A DNA stretch of 28,289 nt. It comes from a virus. The translations under genes were made by a program, and so were the position numbers. Under the pieces are notes generated by a model. That model did no database searches and had not been told where the DNA came from. It was given only the letters and a program-made list of their open reading frames with translations. This document shows positions 14,357-22,427 of this stretch, piece after piece (position 1 is the stretch's first letter; every line of letters starts with the position of its first letter). The stretch lies in IMG/VR virus record IMGVR_UViG_3300037010_000229, positions 1 to 28,289 of that record; one strand, written 5' to 3'.

Positions 14357-14429
14357 GGTGAGTTATAATGTATTGAGATGATAGACTATATAGCTAATCT
14401 AATAAAAGTTCATTAGAAGAGATTATGGA
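14357..14429. other. Repeated intergenic element, copy A
   Basis: This 73-base non-coding stretch is homologous to 22882-22953. Shared blocks in the same order are GGTGAGTTAT, AGATGATAGA, CTATAT, CTAA, AAAGTT, ATTA and ATTATGGA. In copy A, ATTGAGAT and ATCTAAT can pair around AGATGATAG (one bulged G). CTCTTCT (14350-14356) pairs with AGAAGAG (14415-14421) to close about 72 bases. It lies after a terminator and before the late promoter. Function unknown. Confidence 0.65.
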
Positions 14430-14436
14430 TAAAATA

Positions 14437-14459
14437 AAGGGTCATATTATATGACCCTT
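14437..14459 (-). terminator. Rho-independent terminator after the 14490-15077 gene
   Basis: AAGGGTCATA and TATGACCCTT form a perfect 10-bp stem with a 3-base loop. The minus strand continues TTATTTTATCC, a T-rich tail. It lies 30 bases beyond the stop at 14490. Confidence 0.85.
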
Positions 14460-14489
14460 AAAATATATTCTTATCTTTTTATGTATGTT

Positions 14490-15077
14490 TTATTGCATTG
14501 CTGCTTTTAGTGCATCCCATAGTTTCTCAAAGTTATAACCTTTTGGCATACCAGAAGCAAATGCATCTACATCGTCATCAAGTACTGCAGCTCGCATTTT
14601 ACTGGCACTCATACCAGAAACATCATCAGAATCTGGATCGCGTTCACCCGCTGATTTAACAATGATTGAATCAAATTTATATAAACCATGTCTTGCTTCT
14701 GTACCATTGTATTTTTTGACCAATGTTTCAAATTCAGGTACACGGTCAGATCCAACAACTAGAATAATATGTTTAACACCTTCTTTATATAAATCAACTA
14801 AAACATCGAGAAGTGTTTTTGCGTCAGATTCGATGACATGACTACCATAAGGTGCTAATACTTCTCTAGCAAATTTTAATTTTGTATTATAATCCAATGG
14901 ATTCTTTTTTGGATCCTGTGAATGACTAAGGTACAATCTATAGTCTGATGGATTTGCACGTTTTAATTCTTCCATCAATTTAAGATGTCCAATTGTTGGT
15001 GGATTTAATCTACCAAATGAAACGGCAACAGTTGATTCTGCTGCTTCTAGTAAAAATTCATTCATTGTTTTCATCAT
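14490..15077 (-). CDS. Nucleotidylyltransferase with capsid-targeting-like N-terminus (195 aa)
   Basis: A cytidylyl/nicotinamide-nucleotide adenylyltransferase-fold enzyme. It has the (H/T)xGH signature in FGRLNPPTIGHLKLMEEL and the second signature ISxSxxR-like in VSGMSASKMRAAV. IILVVGSDRVPEF lies between them. NadM/NadR-type enzymes with this layout make NAD from NMN and ATP; the actual substrate is not certain. The first residues (MMKTMNEFLLEAAES) resemble the capsid-targeting peptide of T4 internal proteins. Cleavage would follow Glu11, with L-x-E just before the cut. The second Met (15074) is an alternative start and gives MKTMNEFLLEA. It lies 22 bases after another gene with the same type of N-terminus. 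A strong terminator follows. Confidence 0.85.
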   Translation of the reverse strand: MMKTMNEFLLEAAESTVAVSFGRLNPPTIGHLKLMEELKRANPSDYRLYLSHSQDPKKNPLDYNTKLKFAREVLAPYGSHVIESDAKTLLDVLVDLYKEGVKHIILVVGSDRVPEFETLVKKYNGTEARHGLYKFDSIIVKSAGERDPDSDDVSGMSASKMRAAVLDDDVDAFASGMPKGYNFEKLWDALKAAMQ

Positions 15078-15099
15078 GTGTTCTCTCTAATGTATATGT

Positions 15100-16365
15100 T
15101 TATTTCTTTTCCCACCCCTTAAGGATGTTTGTCGAAAAGTTATTTGCCGAAAATTCTAGTCTATCAACCAGTTTAATAATTTTACCTGACTTATCTGAAA
15201 TAACAAATCCTTCACCTGAAGCTGGTACAACAAATCCATCTTTAGTTTTAACGAATGTTTTTGTTAGATTGATTTTGTTCAATTGTTCAATGATTTTTAT
15301 TTTGGCATTTACGATTGCGACCATCATATCAAAGAACATAATCAAACCTTCTTTATGTGTATTATCAAAGAAAGATAATATCATATCACGTTTGTCTATT
15401 TGTGTTTGTTTACCTTTATCGGTACTTCTTGCATCGATTTCTTTTTGATATTTCTGATGGATATATTCAATCAATCCATCAACGTGTGCTTTAGAATTTG
15501 TAATAAACTGACCGTTGCGAATATGTGTATTATTATATGTCTCAATGATCTTAATCAATTCAGGATGGTTTGCTAATTCTGATAGAATTGATGAACCGAT
15601 TTTTTGAAATAGTTTACCAGCAACACTTAATAGTGCGGTGACATCCTTTGTATCAGATTCTGACATTGTTGCAATACCAGACAGATCAGGAATTTCTGGA
15701 CCAATTGCCCATACATTATCAGACTTTAATAGGTCCTTTGTTGTTACATCAAATGATGCCTTTAATGTTTCAATAGTAGAACCAGTATATCTAGTATGAA
15801 ACACGATACCAAGTTGACTTTTACCAATGATTTGACCAAGATGACTTGTTTGTTCAACTGCATACACCAATGTATTTGGATGCATAACCCAGCATTGTTT
15901 ACCATCAATCAATTCAGATGCTAGGTCTGTTTTTGTATGTAATAAATCACCTTGATATATTTGACCTTGTGGGATTACTTCTGGTAACCATCTCAAGCAT
16001 GCTTTAAACTTTTGGTTTAGTTCTTGACCAAGGTCTGTATCTGCATCAATTTCAGCTGGGGTTGTATAATATTTTGGATTTTTATTGAATACTGACTTTT
16101 TAGCAACAAAGAATGTTTTACCATCTGTTGGTAGATATCCAGCAACAATTGACGGAGCACCATCTATCTTAATTGTAATTTGTTGAATGGATGTTCTAGC
16201 ATTACCATGACCAGCTAACATATCCCTGGCATCTCGTAATGTATTGATAACATCACGAATTGAATTGACACCATGATACAAGAATTCTTCTAAATGACTC
16301 AGGTGCTTTAATTTCTCAACACTTGTTTCTGCTTCATTAAGAAAATATTGTTTGAATGATAACAT
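15100..16365 (-). CDS. Ligase-type nucleotidyltransferase with capsid-targeting-like N-terminus (421 aa)
   Basis: Motifs of the covalent nucleotidyltransferase (DNA/RNA ligase and capping enzyme) superfamily appear in order. Motif I is K66-IDG in TIKIDGAPSIVAG. A FFVAKKSVF strand follows at 85-93 and YQGDLL at 137-142 (motif IIIa-like). GEGFVI at 384-389 is motif IV-like and IIKLVDR, with Lys398, is motif V-like. A long mostly helical insert separates the last motifs from the rest. I infer an enzyme that becomes adenylylated on Lys66; the substrate (RNA, DNA or other) is unknown. The N-terminus MLSFKQYFLNEAETS has L-N-E before Ala12, matching a T4-type prohead protease site. It is close to the nucleotidylyltransferase gene and probably co-transcribed. 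Confidence 0.75.
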   Translation of the reverse strand: MLSFKQYFLNEAETSVEKLKHLSHLEEFLYHGVNSIRDVINTLRDARDMLAGHGNARTSIQQITIKIDGAPSIVAGYLPTDGKTFFVAKKSVFNKNPKYYTTPAEIDADTDLGQELNQKFKACLRWLPEVIPQGQIYQGDLLHTKTDLASELIDGKQCWVMHPNTLVYAVEQTSHLGQIIGKSQLGIVFHTRYTGSTIETLKASFDVTTKDLLKSDNVWAIGPEIPDLSGIATMSESDTKDVTALLSVAGKLFQKIGSSILSELANHPELIKIIETYNNTHIRNGQFITNSKAHVDGLIEYIHQKYQKEIDARSTDKGKQTQIDKRDMILSFFDNTHKEGLIMFFDMMVAIVNAKIKIIEQLNKINLTKTFVKTKDGFVVPASGEGFVISDKSGKIIKLVDRLEFSANNFSTNILKGWEKK

Positions 16366-16399
16366 TTTGTATCCTAGTTATAAGTGTTATGGGTATATG

Positions 16400-16798
16400 T
16401 TATTTATTCAATGATTGTACCATATTCTTAAACTCTGCTGCAAATGTTTTTTGGTTTACATGTACTAATAATGGAAATACATAACAAGCATTAATGACAT
16501 CATTGCACAGTTTATACATTTCATTCACATCCAAATCATTAAAATGTGAAAAACCATGACTTGGTATATTCCATATTGCATTGATATAAAACATTATTGA
16601 TGTTGTTTGATATATAGCAATAACTATCTCACCGCCCATTGTATAGACATCAACCTTAAATGTTTTATACTTATTAAACATTGGCAATGTATGTAGATAA
16701 TTTGTTATATTGTAACAAATATGCATTCCAAGTTTATCCATATCAATATCTTTATTGATTTTTATCATTCTAAAATGAATTAGTTTTGTTCTGCGCAT
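16400..16798 (-). CDS. Unknown protein (132 aa)
   Basis: I do not recognise this 132-residue protein. It begins MRRTKLIHFRMIKINKDIDM and contains VDVYTMGGEIVIAIYQTT followed by SIMFYINAIWNI, an alternating pattern that looks like a small alpha/beta fold. A helical C-terminus ends FAAEFKNMVQSLNK. No catalytic motif or membrane anchor is clear. It starts 4 bases after the primase stop and is probably translated with it, but nothing links it directly to priming. Confidence 0.7.
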   Translation of the reverse strand: MRRTKLIHFRMIKINKDIDMDKLGMHICYNITNYLHTLPMFNKYKTFKVDVYTMGGEIVIAIYQTTSIMFYINAIWNIPSHGFSHFNDLDVNEMYKLCNDVINACYVFPLLVHVNQKTFAAEFKNMVQSLNK

Positions 16799-16802
16799 AT
16801 TA

Positions 16803-17816
16803 TTACCACTTCCATTTGTTAAAATTAAGATTCAGTCTCAATCCAGTGTATGAATTCTTTTCTACATATTCTTGGATTTCAACAAGTGTTAAACCATCTT
16901 TTAGGGCATCATTCAAATCTTTATAATACCAGTCTGATCCAGGAATAAACACTCTATAGTTTGATTTAACTGCTGAGGCCATTCTTGAAACAATGAATTC
17001 ATTTTCTGGCTCATTATCCCATGCATATATCATACTATCTAATTTATTATCAATTGATGTCAGATGATTGCTTAACTTGGCAATACCATTTACTGTACTA
17101 ATTGCATCAAAGACGCCTTCTGTTACAATTATTGGTTTTGATGTATCAATCCATCTTGGTACCCATATAATATTATCATTACCAATTTTATGGATTTCAT
17201 ATCTTTTAGTATTTTTAGTATCTAATGATCGTGATTGTAGCCCAACCAACTTTTTAGAAAAATTCCTAAGAAGTATTACTAGCCGTGATTCACATTCATC
17301 AATATGTTCATATTCTGTCTTTGTTAGTTTTTCTAATACTTCCTTAAAATCATATGCCCATACGAAACTATCATATCTATCTTCTGGGATCGCTCGTGAT
17401 TTTAGATATTCCACGGCATCTTTGTTGTATATAACAGGTGATGCAATTGTCTTTTCAGCTTCTGGAACTCGATTGAATAGCGAACCATTACCATTAGAAG
17501 ATTTTGATGGTTTTGATTTTGTTTGTGTTGAATATTCAGCAGATTCCCTAAATGTTTCCAACTTATAATCATTATAGATATCAGGATAGTAGTCTTTTAG
17601 GAATTTACTAAATGGTGCAGCGTATCCACAATTAAAACAACCACAAACTGCACCATCTTGTTTTGATGATATACCAAAACGACGTTTGTATTTGTTTTTC
17701 TGTGAATCGCCACATACTGGACATCTAGCAACTAGTTCTGAATTACCTTTACGTTTAGGCAATTCCAAATAGTTTGCTACAATGTTAATATATTTTTCAT
17801 CAATGTACTTTGACAT
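16803..17816 (-). CDS. 61: DNA primase gp61
   Basis: A phage-type primase of 337 residues, close to the 342 of T4 gp61. The N-terminal zinc-binding domain has C32PVC35 and C60FNC63 around KRRFGISSKQDGAVC. The TOPRIM core has the acidic turn IIVTEGVFDA (Glu230) and the MIYAWDNEPEN strand (Asp264). It makes RNA primers for lagging-strand synthesis together with the gp41 helicase. The helicase gene lies just upstream, separated only by a 56-residue gene, as expected for a replication cluster. Confidence 0.9.
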   Translation of the reverse strand: MSKYIDEKYINIVANYLELPKRKGNSELVARCPVCGDSQKNKYKRRFGISSKQDGAVCGCFNCGYAAPFSKFLKDYYPDIYNDYKLETFRESAEYSTQTKSKPSKSSNGNGSLFNRVPEAEKTIASPVIYNKDAVEYLKSRAIPEDRYDSFVWAYDFKEVLEKLTKTEYEHIDECESRLVILLRNFSKKLVGLQSRSLDTKNTKRYEIHKIGNDNIIWVPRWIDTSKPIIVTEGVFDAISTVNGIAKLSNHLTSIDNKLDSMIYAWDNEPENEFIVSRMASAVKSNYRVFIPGSDWYYKDLNDALKDGLTLVEIQEYVEKNSYTGLRLNLNFNKWKW

Positions 17817-17825
17817 TAGATGGTC

Positions 17826-17996
17826 TTACGTTCTTGTTTTGTCTAAAATTGCATCGCGAGTTTTGATTGCAGTATATAGTGCAGTTCTATCGCCATATAC
17901 ATTTGTGTTATATGATACAGTCCGATGTCCAGGTACCCGTACCCGGTCTCCATCTACATAGACATAACGAAATGTATTTTTAACCTGTTGTTTCAT
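17826..17996 (-). CDS. Small basic unknown protein with own early promoter (56 aa)
   Basis: A 56-residue protein, MKQQVKNTFRYVYVDGDRV..., rich in Arg, Lys and Tyr with the segment RVRVPGHRTVSYNTN. I set the start at 17996 because AAGGAG lies 7-8 bases before this ATG and a promoter lies at 18034-18062. A longer in-frame reading to 18191 would run through the promoter and into the helicase gene and is rejected. The basic, aromatic composition fits a nucleic-acid-binding peptide, but that is a guess. It sits between helicase and primase genes. Confidence 0.75.
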   Translation of the reverse strand: MKQQVKNTFRYVYVDGDRVRVPGHRTVSYNTNVYGDRTALYTAIKTRDAILDKTRT

Positions 17997-18033
17997 TGTT
18001 GTTCTCCTTGTTGTTTGTTCAATTGATAGGTAT

Positions 18034-18062
18034 ATTATAATACAATAGACACGGGTTGTAAA
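18034..18062 (-). promoter_or_regulatory. Early-type sigma70 promoter (family member 3)
   Basis: TTTACA (18062-18057), 17-base spacer, TATAAT (18039-18034) on the minus strand, with CTA upstream of the -35 and ATA after the -10. It lies in the gap between the helicase stop and the 17996 start and can also feed the primase. Confidence 0.85.
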
Positions 18063-18093
18063 TAGATAAATGATAAAAATATTAAAAATATTT

Positions 18094-19461
18094 CTATCCA
18101 AACTTGAATGCTGACTTATCTGCCTTCTCTGATGTCTTTTGACTATACACAAGTTCTTGGGTTTTATTACCAGTACCTGAATGATTGACATTGTAGGATT
18201 TTGATTCTATATCATAGAAGTTCATATACCCTTTATTCAATCCAACTGGTCCACTGATATCCACCGGTCCATAACGATTCTTTAAGAATGTAATGATTGC
18301 TTGATTTGATTCTTCAAGTTCTTCATTTGAATATAAACTAAACATTGCATCTGCTGTATGAGCAATTGCCATTGAGTCTGAGATGTTGCTTAAACTTACT
18401 GATGAATTGTCATATCCACTACGATTTAATTGTGCACCACTAAACACCGGGATACCATAGTCAATACCAATCGCTCGTAGATCTTCTGCCACATGTTTTT
18501 GTTGTAGATAGGTATTCTCACCTCTACTACCACGAGCATCTGCAGTAATACCAATATAGTCAATGATGATTAGATCTGGTGTAAAATTCTTTTTAAGTTT
18601 CAGCTCATCAATAAATCCGCGAAAATCAATTGCTGATGCACCATTTGGCGGATATTGTTTAATGATCAAATTACCAGTGGTCTTTTTCCTGATTCGATTC
18701 ATTGCCGATTCAAAATCTGATTTTGATTGCTTTGTTACTTCCCATACCGGAATGCCTAATAGTTTGGCATCAATACGAGCAGCAATCTTCTTCTCTGCCA
18801 TCTCTAATGTAAAATAGATAACATTCTCACCACGTAACATTGCTGTTGCTGCAATATTTGTTAAGAAGATTGATTTGCCAGAACCAGAACCACCAACAAC
18901 AACATTAAGTGTACCATTTTCATATCCACCATCTGTATGATCATCCATGAATTTAAGACCGAATGACTTTTTAGCTTCTGTATCAGTATATAAACGATAT
19001 CGTTCCTCAACATCTTCCATATATGATAGACCTAAAGAATTATTAAACCCGTATGCAACTGCATCCCTTAGTTCTGTATATACTTTACCAAAGTTTTTAT
19101 CAGGATTCTCAAATTCAGAAATACCATTTAGGATTGCATTATATACTGAACGCTCTAATCCCCATGCCTCTGTTTTTTCAACAAGATATTTTGTCACTCT
19201 ATCATCAACTGGTTTATCATAGGCATTCTGAATAAATTCAGATAGTTCTGATAATTCTTCTTTACGAATCTTTGGTGCATTGGCAATAAGATGTTGGGTT
19301 ACATCAATTGTTGGTACAACATTATGTTCAACATAAAATTCAGCATATACACGATACAATGTTCGCATTTTACCTTCAAAGAATTCTTCTTTTAGATGTG
19401 ATACGACTTGTCTAGCATAGTTTTCATTCGTTAATAGTGCCTTTAGAATGAGTTCTTGCAT
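18094..19461 (-). CDS. 41: Replicative DNA helicase gp41 (DnaB-like)
   Basis: A hexameric DnaB-family helicase of 455 residues (T4 gp41 has 475). A helical N-terminal domain (about 1-140) is followed by the RecA-like motor. Walker A is VVGGSGSGKS (to Ser197), the catalytic Glu220 follows YFTLE, and Walker B is LIIID (297-301). QLNRSGYDNSS and the C-terminal GPVDISGPVGLNKGYMNFYD are typical of the family. It unwinds the parental duplex ahead of the fork and recruits gp61 primase, whose gene is nearby. It starts 3 bases after the dCMP deaminase gene, so the two are co-translated. Confidence 0.95.
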   Translation of the reverse strand: MQELILKALLTNENYARQVVSHLKEEFFEGKMRTLYRVYAEFYVEHNVVPTIDVTQHLIANAPKIRKEELSELSEFIQNAYDKPVDDRVTKYLVEKTEAWGLERSVYNAILNGISEFENPDKNFGKVYTELRDAVAYGFNNSLGLSYMEDVEERYRLYTDTEAKKSFGLKFMDDHTDGGYENGTLNVVVGGSGSGKSIFLTNIAATAMLRGENVIYFTLEMAEKKIAARIDAKLLGIPVWEVTKQSKSDFESAMNRIRKKTTGNLIIKQYPPNGASAIDFRGFIDELKLKKNFTPDLIIIDYIGITADARGSRGENTYLQQKHVAEDLRAIGIDYGIPVFSGAQLNRSGYDNSSVSLSNISDSMAIAHTADAMFSLYSNEELEESNQAIITFLKNRYGPVDISGPVGLNKGYMNFYDIESKSYNVNHSGTGNKTQELVYSQKTSEKADKSAFKFG

Positions 19462-19464
19462 TCA

Positions 19465-19884
19465 TTACTCCAACTTTTCAACTTCAACACCATTGTTACG
19501 TAATACATCTAATCCGTCGGTATTCCGATATTCCTCAGAATAGTATAATTTTTTTATACCAGATTGGACCAATAATAATGAACACACCATGCATGGACTC
19601 AATGTTACAAAAATACTACATCCATTTGCATTGCCACCAGACCGTGCCAATTTAGCAATACAATTCATCTCAGCATGAATAACATCTGAGACTGTATTGT
19701 TATGTTCATCCTCACAACAATCAGAACCTTTTACATTTCTAGGTCGGCCATTCCATCCGTATGCAAGAATGTTTTCATCATCTGGTGAAATGATTAAAGC
19801 ACCAACCTTTTTACGATTACATTTTGACATATTAGCAACATCGTACATGATGTTTTTATATAATGTCTTTATACTGTCTTTCAT
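19465..19884 (-). CDS. cd: Deoxycytidylate deaminase
   Basis: A zinc-dependent dCMP deaminase (139 residues). It converts dCMP to dUMP to supply thymidylate synthesis. The zinc and catalytic motif is H70-A-E72 in VIHAEMNCIAK, with P97-C98-M-V-C101 in LSPCMVCSLLL. The N-terminal SKCNRKKVGALIISPDDENI and GWNGRPRN are typical of phage and bacterial dCMP deaminases. It is somewhat shorter than the T4 enzyme. It lies directly upstream of the helicase gene in an early replication operon. Confidence 0.92.
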   Translation of the reverse strand: MKDSIKTLYKNIMYDVANMSKCNRKKVGALIISPDDENILAYGWNGRPRNVKGSDCCEDEHNNTVSDVIHAEMNCIAKLARSGGNANGCSIFVTLSPCMVCSLLLVQSGIKKLYYSEEYRNTDGLDVLRNNGVEVEKLE

Positions 19885-19889
19885 TATCG

Positions 19890-20315
19890 TTATGCTTCGG
19901 TTTTAAATAAATCTGGATTTTTCTCTACAGCTGCTTCAACCGTATCATTTGCATTTTTAGCTGCTTCAACAGTCTGAATCAAATAATATGCAATTGTTGG
20001 ATACACAATCCCATTGATATATCGTAATGTTGTTGCCGTATTCCAATGTTCTGTATCTTTTAATGGTTCAATTTCATACGTTAGTACCAATTCCGGTGAA
20101 TCATCAGATGATCCTAAATCTTCTTGTACTGATTGAATCTGATAACCAACAGCCTTCATTGGAACTTCGTAGTCAGCATAACATGTACCATTTCTGAACA
20201 TGATTGGTTTTGGTTCAACCTTCATATTCTCGGAATCATAGACTGTACCAATACCATTTTCAACAACCAATTTTAATTTGACTAAATAGGTTTTAACTTT
20301 TTCTGGTTTTGACAT
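19890..20315 (-). CDS. Unknown protein (141 aa)
   Basis: A 141-residue protein with a beta-rich first part (VKTYLVKLKLVVENGIGTVY, GTCYADYEVPMKAVGY) and a helical C-terminus (AYYLIQTVEAAKNANDTVEA). I do not recognise the family. The 'tYLVklklvvengigtv' style resembles small conserved proteins found next to replication genes in T4-like phages. Its ATG follows the stop of the 72-residue gene directly. It sits upstream of the dCMP deaminase with a 5-base gap, so it belongs to the same early operon. Confidence 0.7.
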   Translation of the reverse strand: MSKPEKVKTYLVKLKLVVENGIGTVYDSENMKVEPKPIMFRNGTCYADYEVPMKAVGYQIQSVQEDLGSSDDSPELVLTYEIEPLKDTEHWNTATTLRYINGIVYPTIAYYLIQTVEAAKNANDTVEAAVEKNPDLFKTEA

Positions 20316-20534
20316 TTATTTGTTCCTCATTTTAATATCATATGATATGGTAATCTTAATCATTTGAACTAATTTAATTGTTTTACCTACACATGGTTCC
20401 ATTGTAGAATCAACATCAATAACTAAATTAGGATAAAGTTTATGATTTCTTTTAATTCGTTTTAGAATTTTAATACCATCAGTATGTTTAACAACAATTG
20501 TAGATGTCCGACGACCAGTAATTGTATTAGTCAC
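20316..20534 (-). CDS. Small basic unknown protein (72 aa)
   Basis: A 72-residue Lys/Arg-rich protein (MTNTITGRRTSTIVVKHTDG... ending SYDIKMRNK). I do not recognise it. The start overlaps the last 8 bases of the acidic 60-residue gene, and its stop abuts the next ATG, so all are coupled. The pairing of a small acidic and a small basic protein translated together is noted, but no function can be given. Confidence 0.65.
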   Translation of the reverse strand: MTNTITGRRTSTIVVKHTDGIKILKRIKRNHKLYPNLVIDVDSTMEPCVGKTIKLVQMIKITISYDIKMRNK

Positions 20535-20709
20535 ACACTATCTCCAATAAATCATCAGACTCAAGACCATACTCGTCCATCAAAAATTCTTCAATTTCTG
20601 TTAAATCACCAGATGATTCAATAAAATCTTGTAATCTTTTCAATTCTAATTTTGCAGTTTCTTCACTAATGCCATCGCGATTGATTAGTGCCAATTCGAA
20701 GTTAGTCAT
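20527..20709 (-). CDS. Small acidic unknown protein (60 aa)
   Basis: A 60-residue acidic helical protein (MTNFELALINRDGISEETAK... ending DDLLEIVCD). AAGGAG precedes the ATG by 8 bases. A promoter of the early family (20745-20773) lies 36 bases upstream, making this the first gene of the operon that runs through the dCMP deaminase, gp41 and possibly gp61. Function unknown. Confidence 0.75.
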   Translation of the reverse strand: MTNFELALINRDGISEETAKLELKRLQDFIESSGDLTEIEEFLMDEYGLESDDLLEIVCD

Positions 20710-20744
20710 TGTATTGTTCTCCTTGTTGTTTAATTGATGTATAT

Positions 20745-20773
20745 ATTATAACATGTTGACTGCAAGTTGTAAA
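20745..20773 (-). promoter_or_regulatory. Early-type sigma70 promoter (family member 4)
   Basis: TTTACA (20773-20768), 17-base spacer, TATAAT (20750-20745) on the minus strand, with AACTA before the -35 and ATATA after the -10. It is placed to drive the operon starting at 20709. Confidence 0.88.
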
Positions 20774-20780
20774 TAGTTTT

Positions 20781-22424
20781 TCACTTACCAATGACATTAA
20801 TTGCTTCTAAAAAATAGTCAGGAAAAAGTTCCATATTCTGCCTGACTAATTTGATTATATTTTCATCAATGATATATGTAGTTGCCCAGTCCGATGGTCC
20901 ACGAACAGATCGACCACATGCCTGAATCAATCTTAGAACTGTTGATCTTGCATACCATTTACTATTACGTTCAGTATTCAATTTAATATGCGGATCGCCA
21001 AGATATCCAAATGGAATTTTTGCAATGATTTGAAACCTTGATAAGTCACCTTTGAAGTCATATCCTTTTTCAATAGATGGACTGATCACAATACCATTTG
21101 GTGTATCTCTCATATGATTCATAATATCTGTTGTATTACCAGATACAAGGACTCTCTTCGCATTTTCTTTTGATAGATTTTCAAGAATGTCATTTGCTAA
21201 CTTAAACGATACACTGTGAACTACACCACGTTCTGTTTTATGTTTTGACATCAACATATCAATCAATTTATAATAACGATCCCAGTCTGAAAAATTACGA
21301 CCGATATTAAATCCCTTAACAATATTGATTTTTCTATTTTCTACTGGAATCGGATTATCTGCACCAAAGTATACCCATGTACCATCGGGTAACCCTAAAG
21401 TTTTTGCATATTCTTCAGGGCCACAAATTGTGGCTGACATATGAACAAATTGATTGGCTTTACTATATACAACAGAATTAGCAACAGTTGCAGCATAAAT
21501 TGGTTTAATAACAATTGACTTTAATTTTGTATATTCAGTGATCATCCATTCAGATTCATCAGATAAAACCAATCTACTAAATGATTCTACGATTTCTGAT
21601 ACCGTATCATATTCTGCCTCATAAGACGTATCACCGGAATCAATCTTATCTTTCAAGGAATGCATATATGCTCTTGGTCCTTTAAGATAGTCTCTGATGA
21701 GTTCCTTTAATTCGGCCGTTGTATGAAATGGCGAATTTTTATACATAGCATATAAACCAGCAGTCAATTCCGCAATAGGTTCACCATACATCATATTGGT
21801 TTGTTGTATATTAGATGTAATTGTGGTTAAATCTAAATCAATTGTTGCTGCATCTAATATTGATGTTTCTAGTTCATGAGACTCATCAATGATTGTTAAA
21901 TCTGATTTATGATCTACAGATGCAATGAATTCTTCTGGAGCTTTACAGAAGAATGCATTATTAGTTAACCGGAATGATGAATCTTTTAACCATGTATTCC
22001 TACGTTTTACATAGGTACATTGTTCTGCTGGGTTGCACGCTTTTGATCCGCATGCCTTTTTACATTTCGGTGCACCATAAAAATCATTACCAATTGGACA
22101 TACATAATTCTGTTTGCCTTTCAGATCATATATGTTTGCAACTGATTCTACATATTGATTTTGTAACCCACGAGTTGCTGTAACAATTGATGTCCGATGT
22201 TTTGGATTTAACCGATATAAAGTTTCGTGGATTGTTTGAGCCACTGCACTTTTGCCAACACCGGTACATAATTCTAATATCACATGTTGTTTGCCATTGA
22301 GAATGTTTAGTACAGCAAACTCAATGGCATCAATTTGTCCTGGATTCGGTGTCTCAAATGGAAACACATCTCTAATAATATTCTTTATTTGTTGTGGAAG
22401 ATGATCCAATATATGATACTCCAT
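20781..22424 (-). CDS. DinG/XPD-like iron-sulfur DNA helicase (547 aa)
   Basis: A superfamily 2 helicase. Walker A is CTGVGKS (53-59) and the DEAH-type Walker B is IIDESHELE (Asp180-His183). Motif VI is QACGRSVR (501-508). Between motifs Ia and II lie clustered cysteines (Cys109, 121, 125, 130, 136), four of which are the expected ligands of the 4Fe-4S cluster of XPD/DinG helicases. These enzymes unwind DNA 5' to 3', often at damage, R-loops or recombination intermediates. In T4-like phages a role in recombination-dependent replication would fit; the exact task is inferred. It follows a 24-codon membrane-peptide ORF. Confidence 0.88.
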   Translation of the reverse strand: MEYHILDHLPQQIKNIIRDVFPFETPNPGQIDAIEFAVLNILNGKQHVILELCTGVGKSAVAQTIHETLYRLNPKHRTSIVTATRGLQNQYVESVANIYDLKGKQNYVCPIGNDFYGAPKCKKACGSKACNPAEQCTYVKRRNTWLKDSSFRLTNNAFFCKAPEEFIASVDHKSDLTIIDESHELETSILDAATIDLDLTTITSNIQQTNMMYGEPIAELTAGLYAMYKNSPFHTTAELKELIRDYLKGPRAYMHSLKDKIDSGDTSYEAEYDTVSEIVESFSRLVLSDESEWMITEYTKLKSIVIKPIYAATVANSVVYSKANQFVHMSATICGPEEYAKTLGLPDGTWVYFGADNPIPVENRKINIVKGFNIGRNFSDWDRYYKLIDMLMSKHKTERGVVHSVSFKLANDILENLSKENAKRVLVSGNTTDIMNHMRDTPNGIVISPSIEKGYDFKGDLSRFQIIAKIPFGYLGDPHIKLNTERNSKWYARSTVLRLIQACGRSVRGPSDWATTYIIDENIIKLVRQNMELFPDYFLEAINVIGK

Positions 22425-22427
22425 TTT

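Noticed and set aside
14350-14421. Possible tRNA: a 7-bp stem (CTCTTCT/AGAAGAG) closes 72 bases
   Set aside because: Neither strand gives a recognisable T-loop (GTTCRAxxC), D-arm or anticodon arm in the right place; it is treated as part of repeated element A.
17826-18191. A 121-codon reading of the small gene between helicase and primase
   Set aside because: It would run through a perfect promoter and into the helicase coding region; the ATG at 17996 has AAGGAG and the promoter in the right place.
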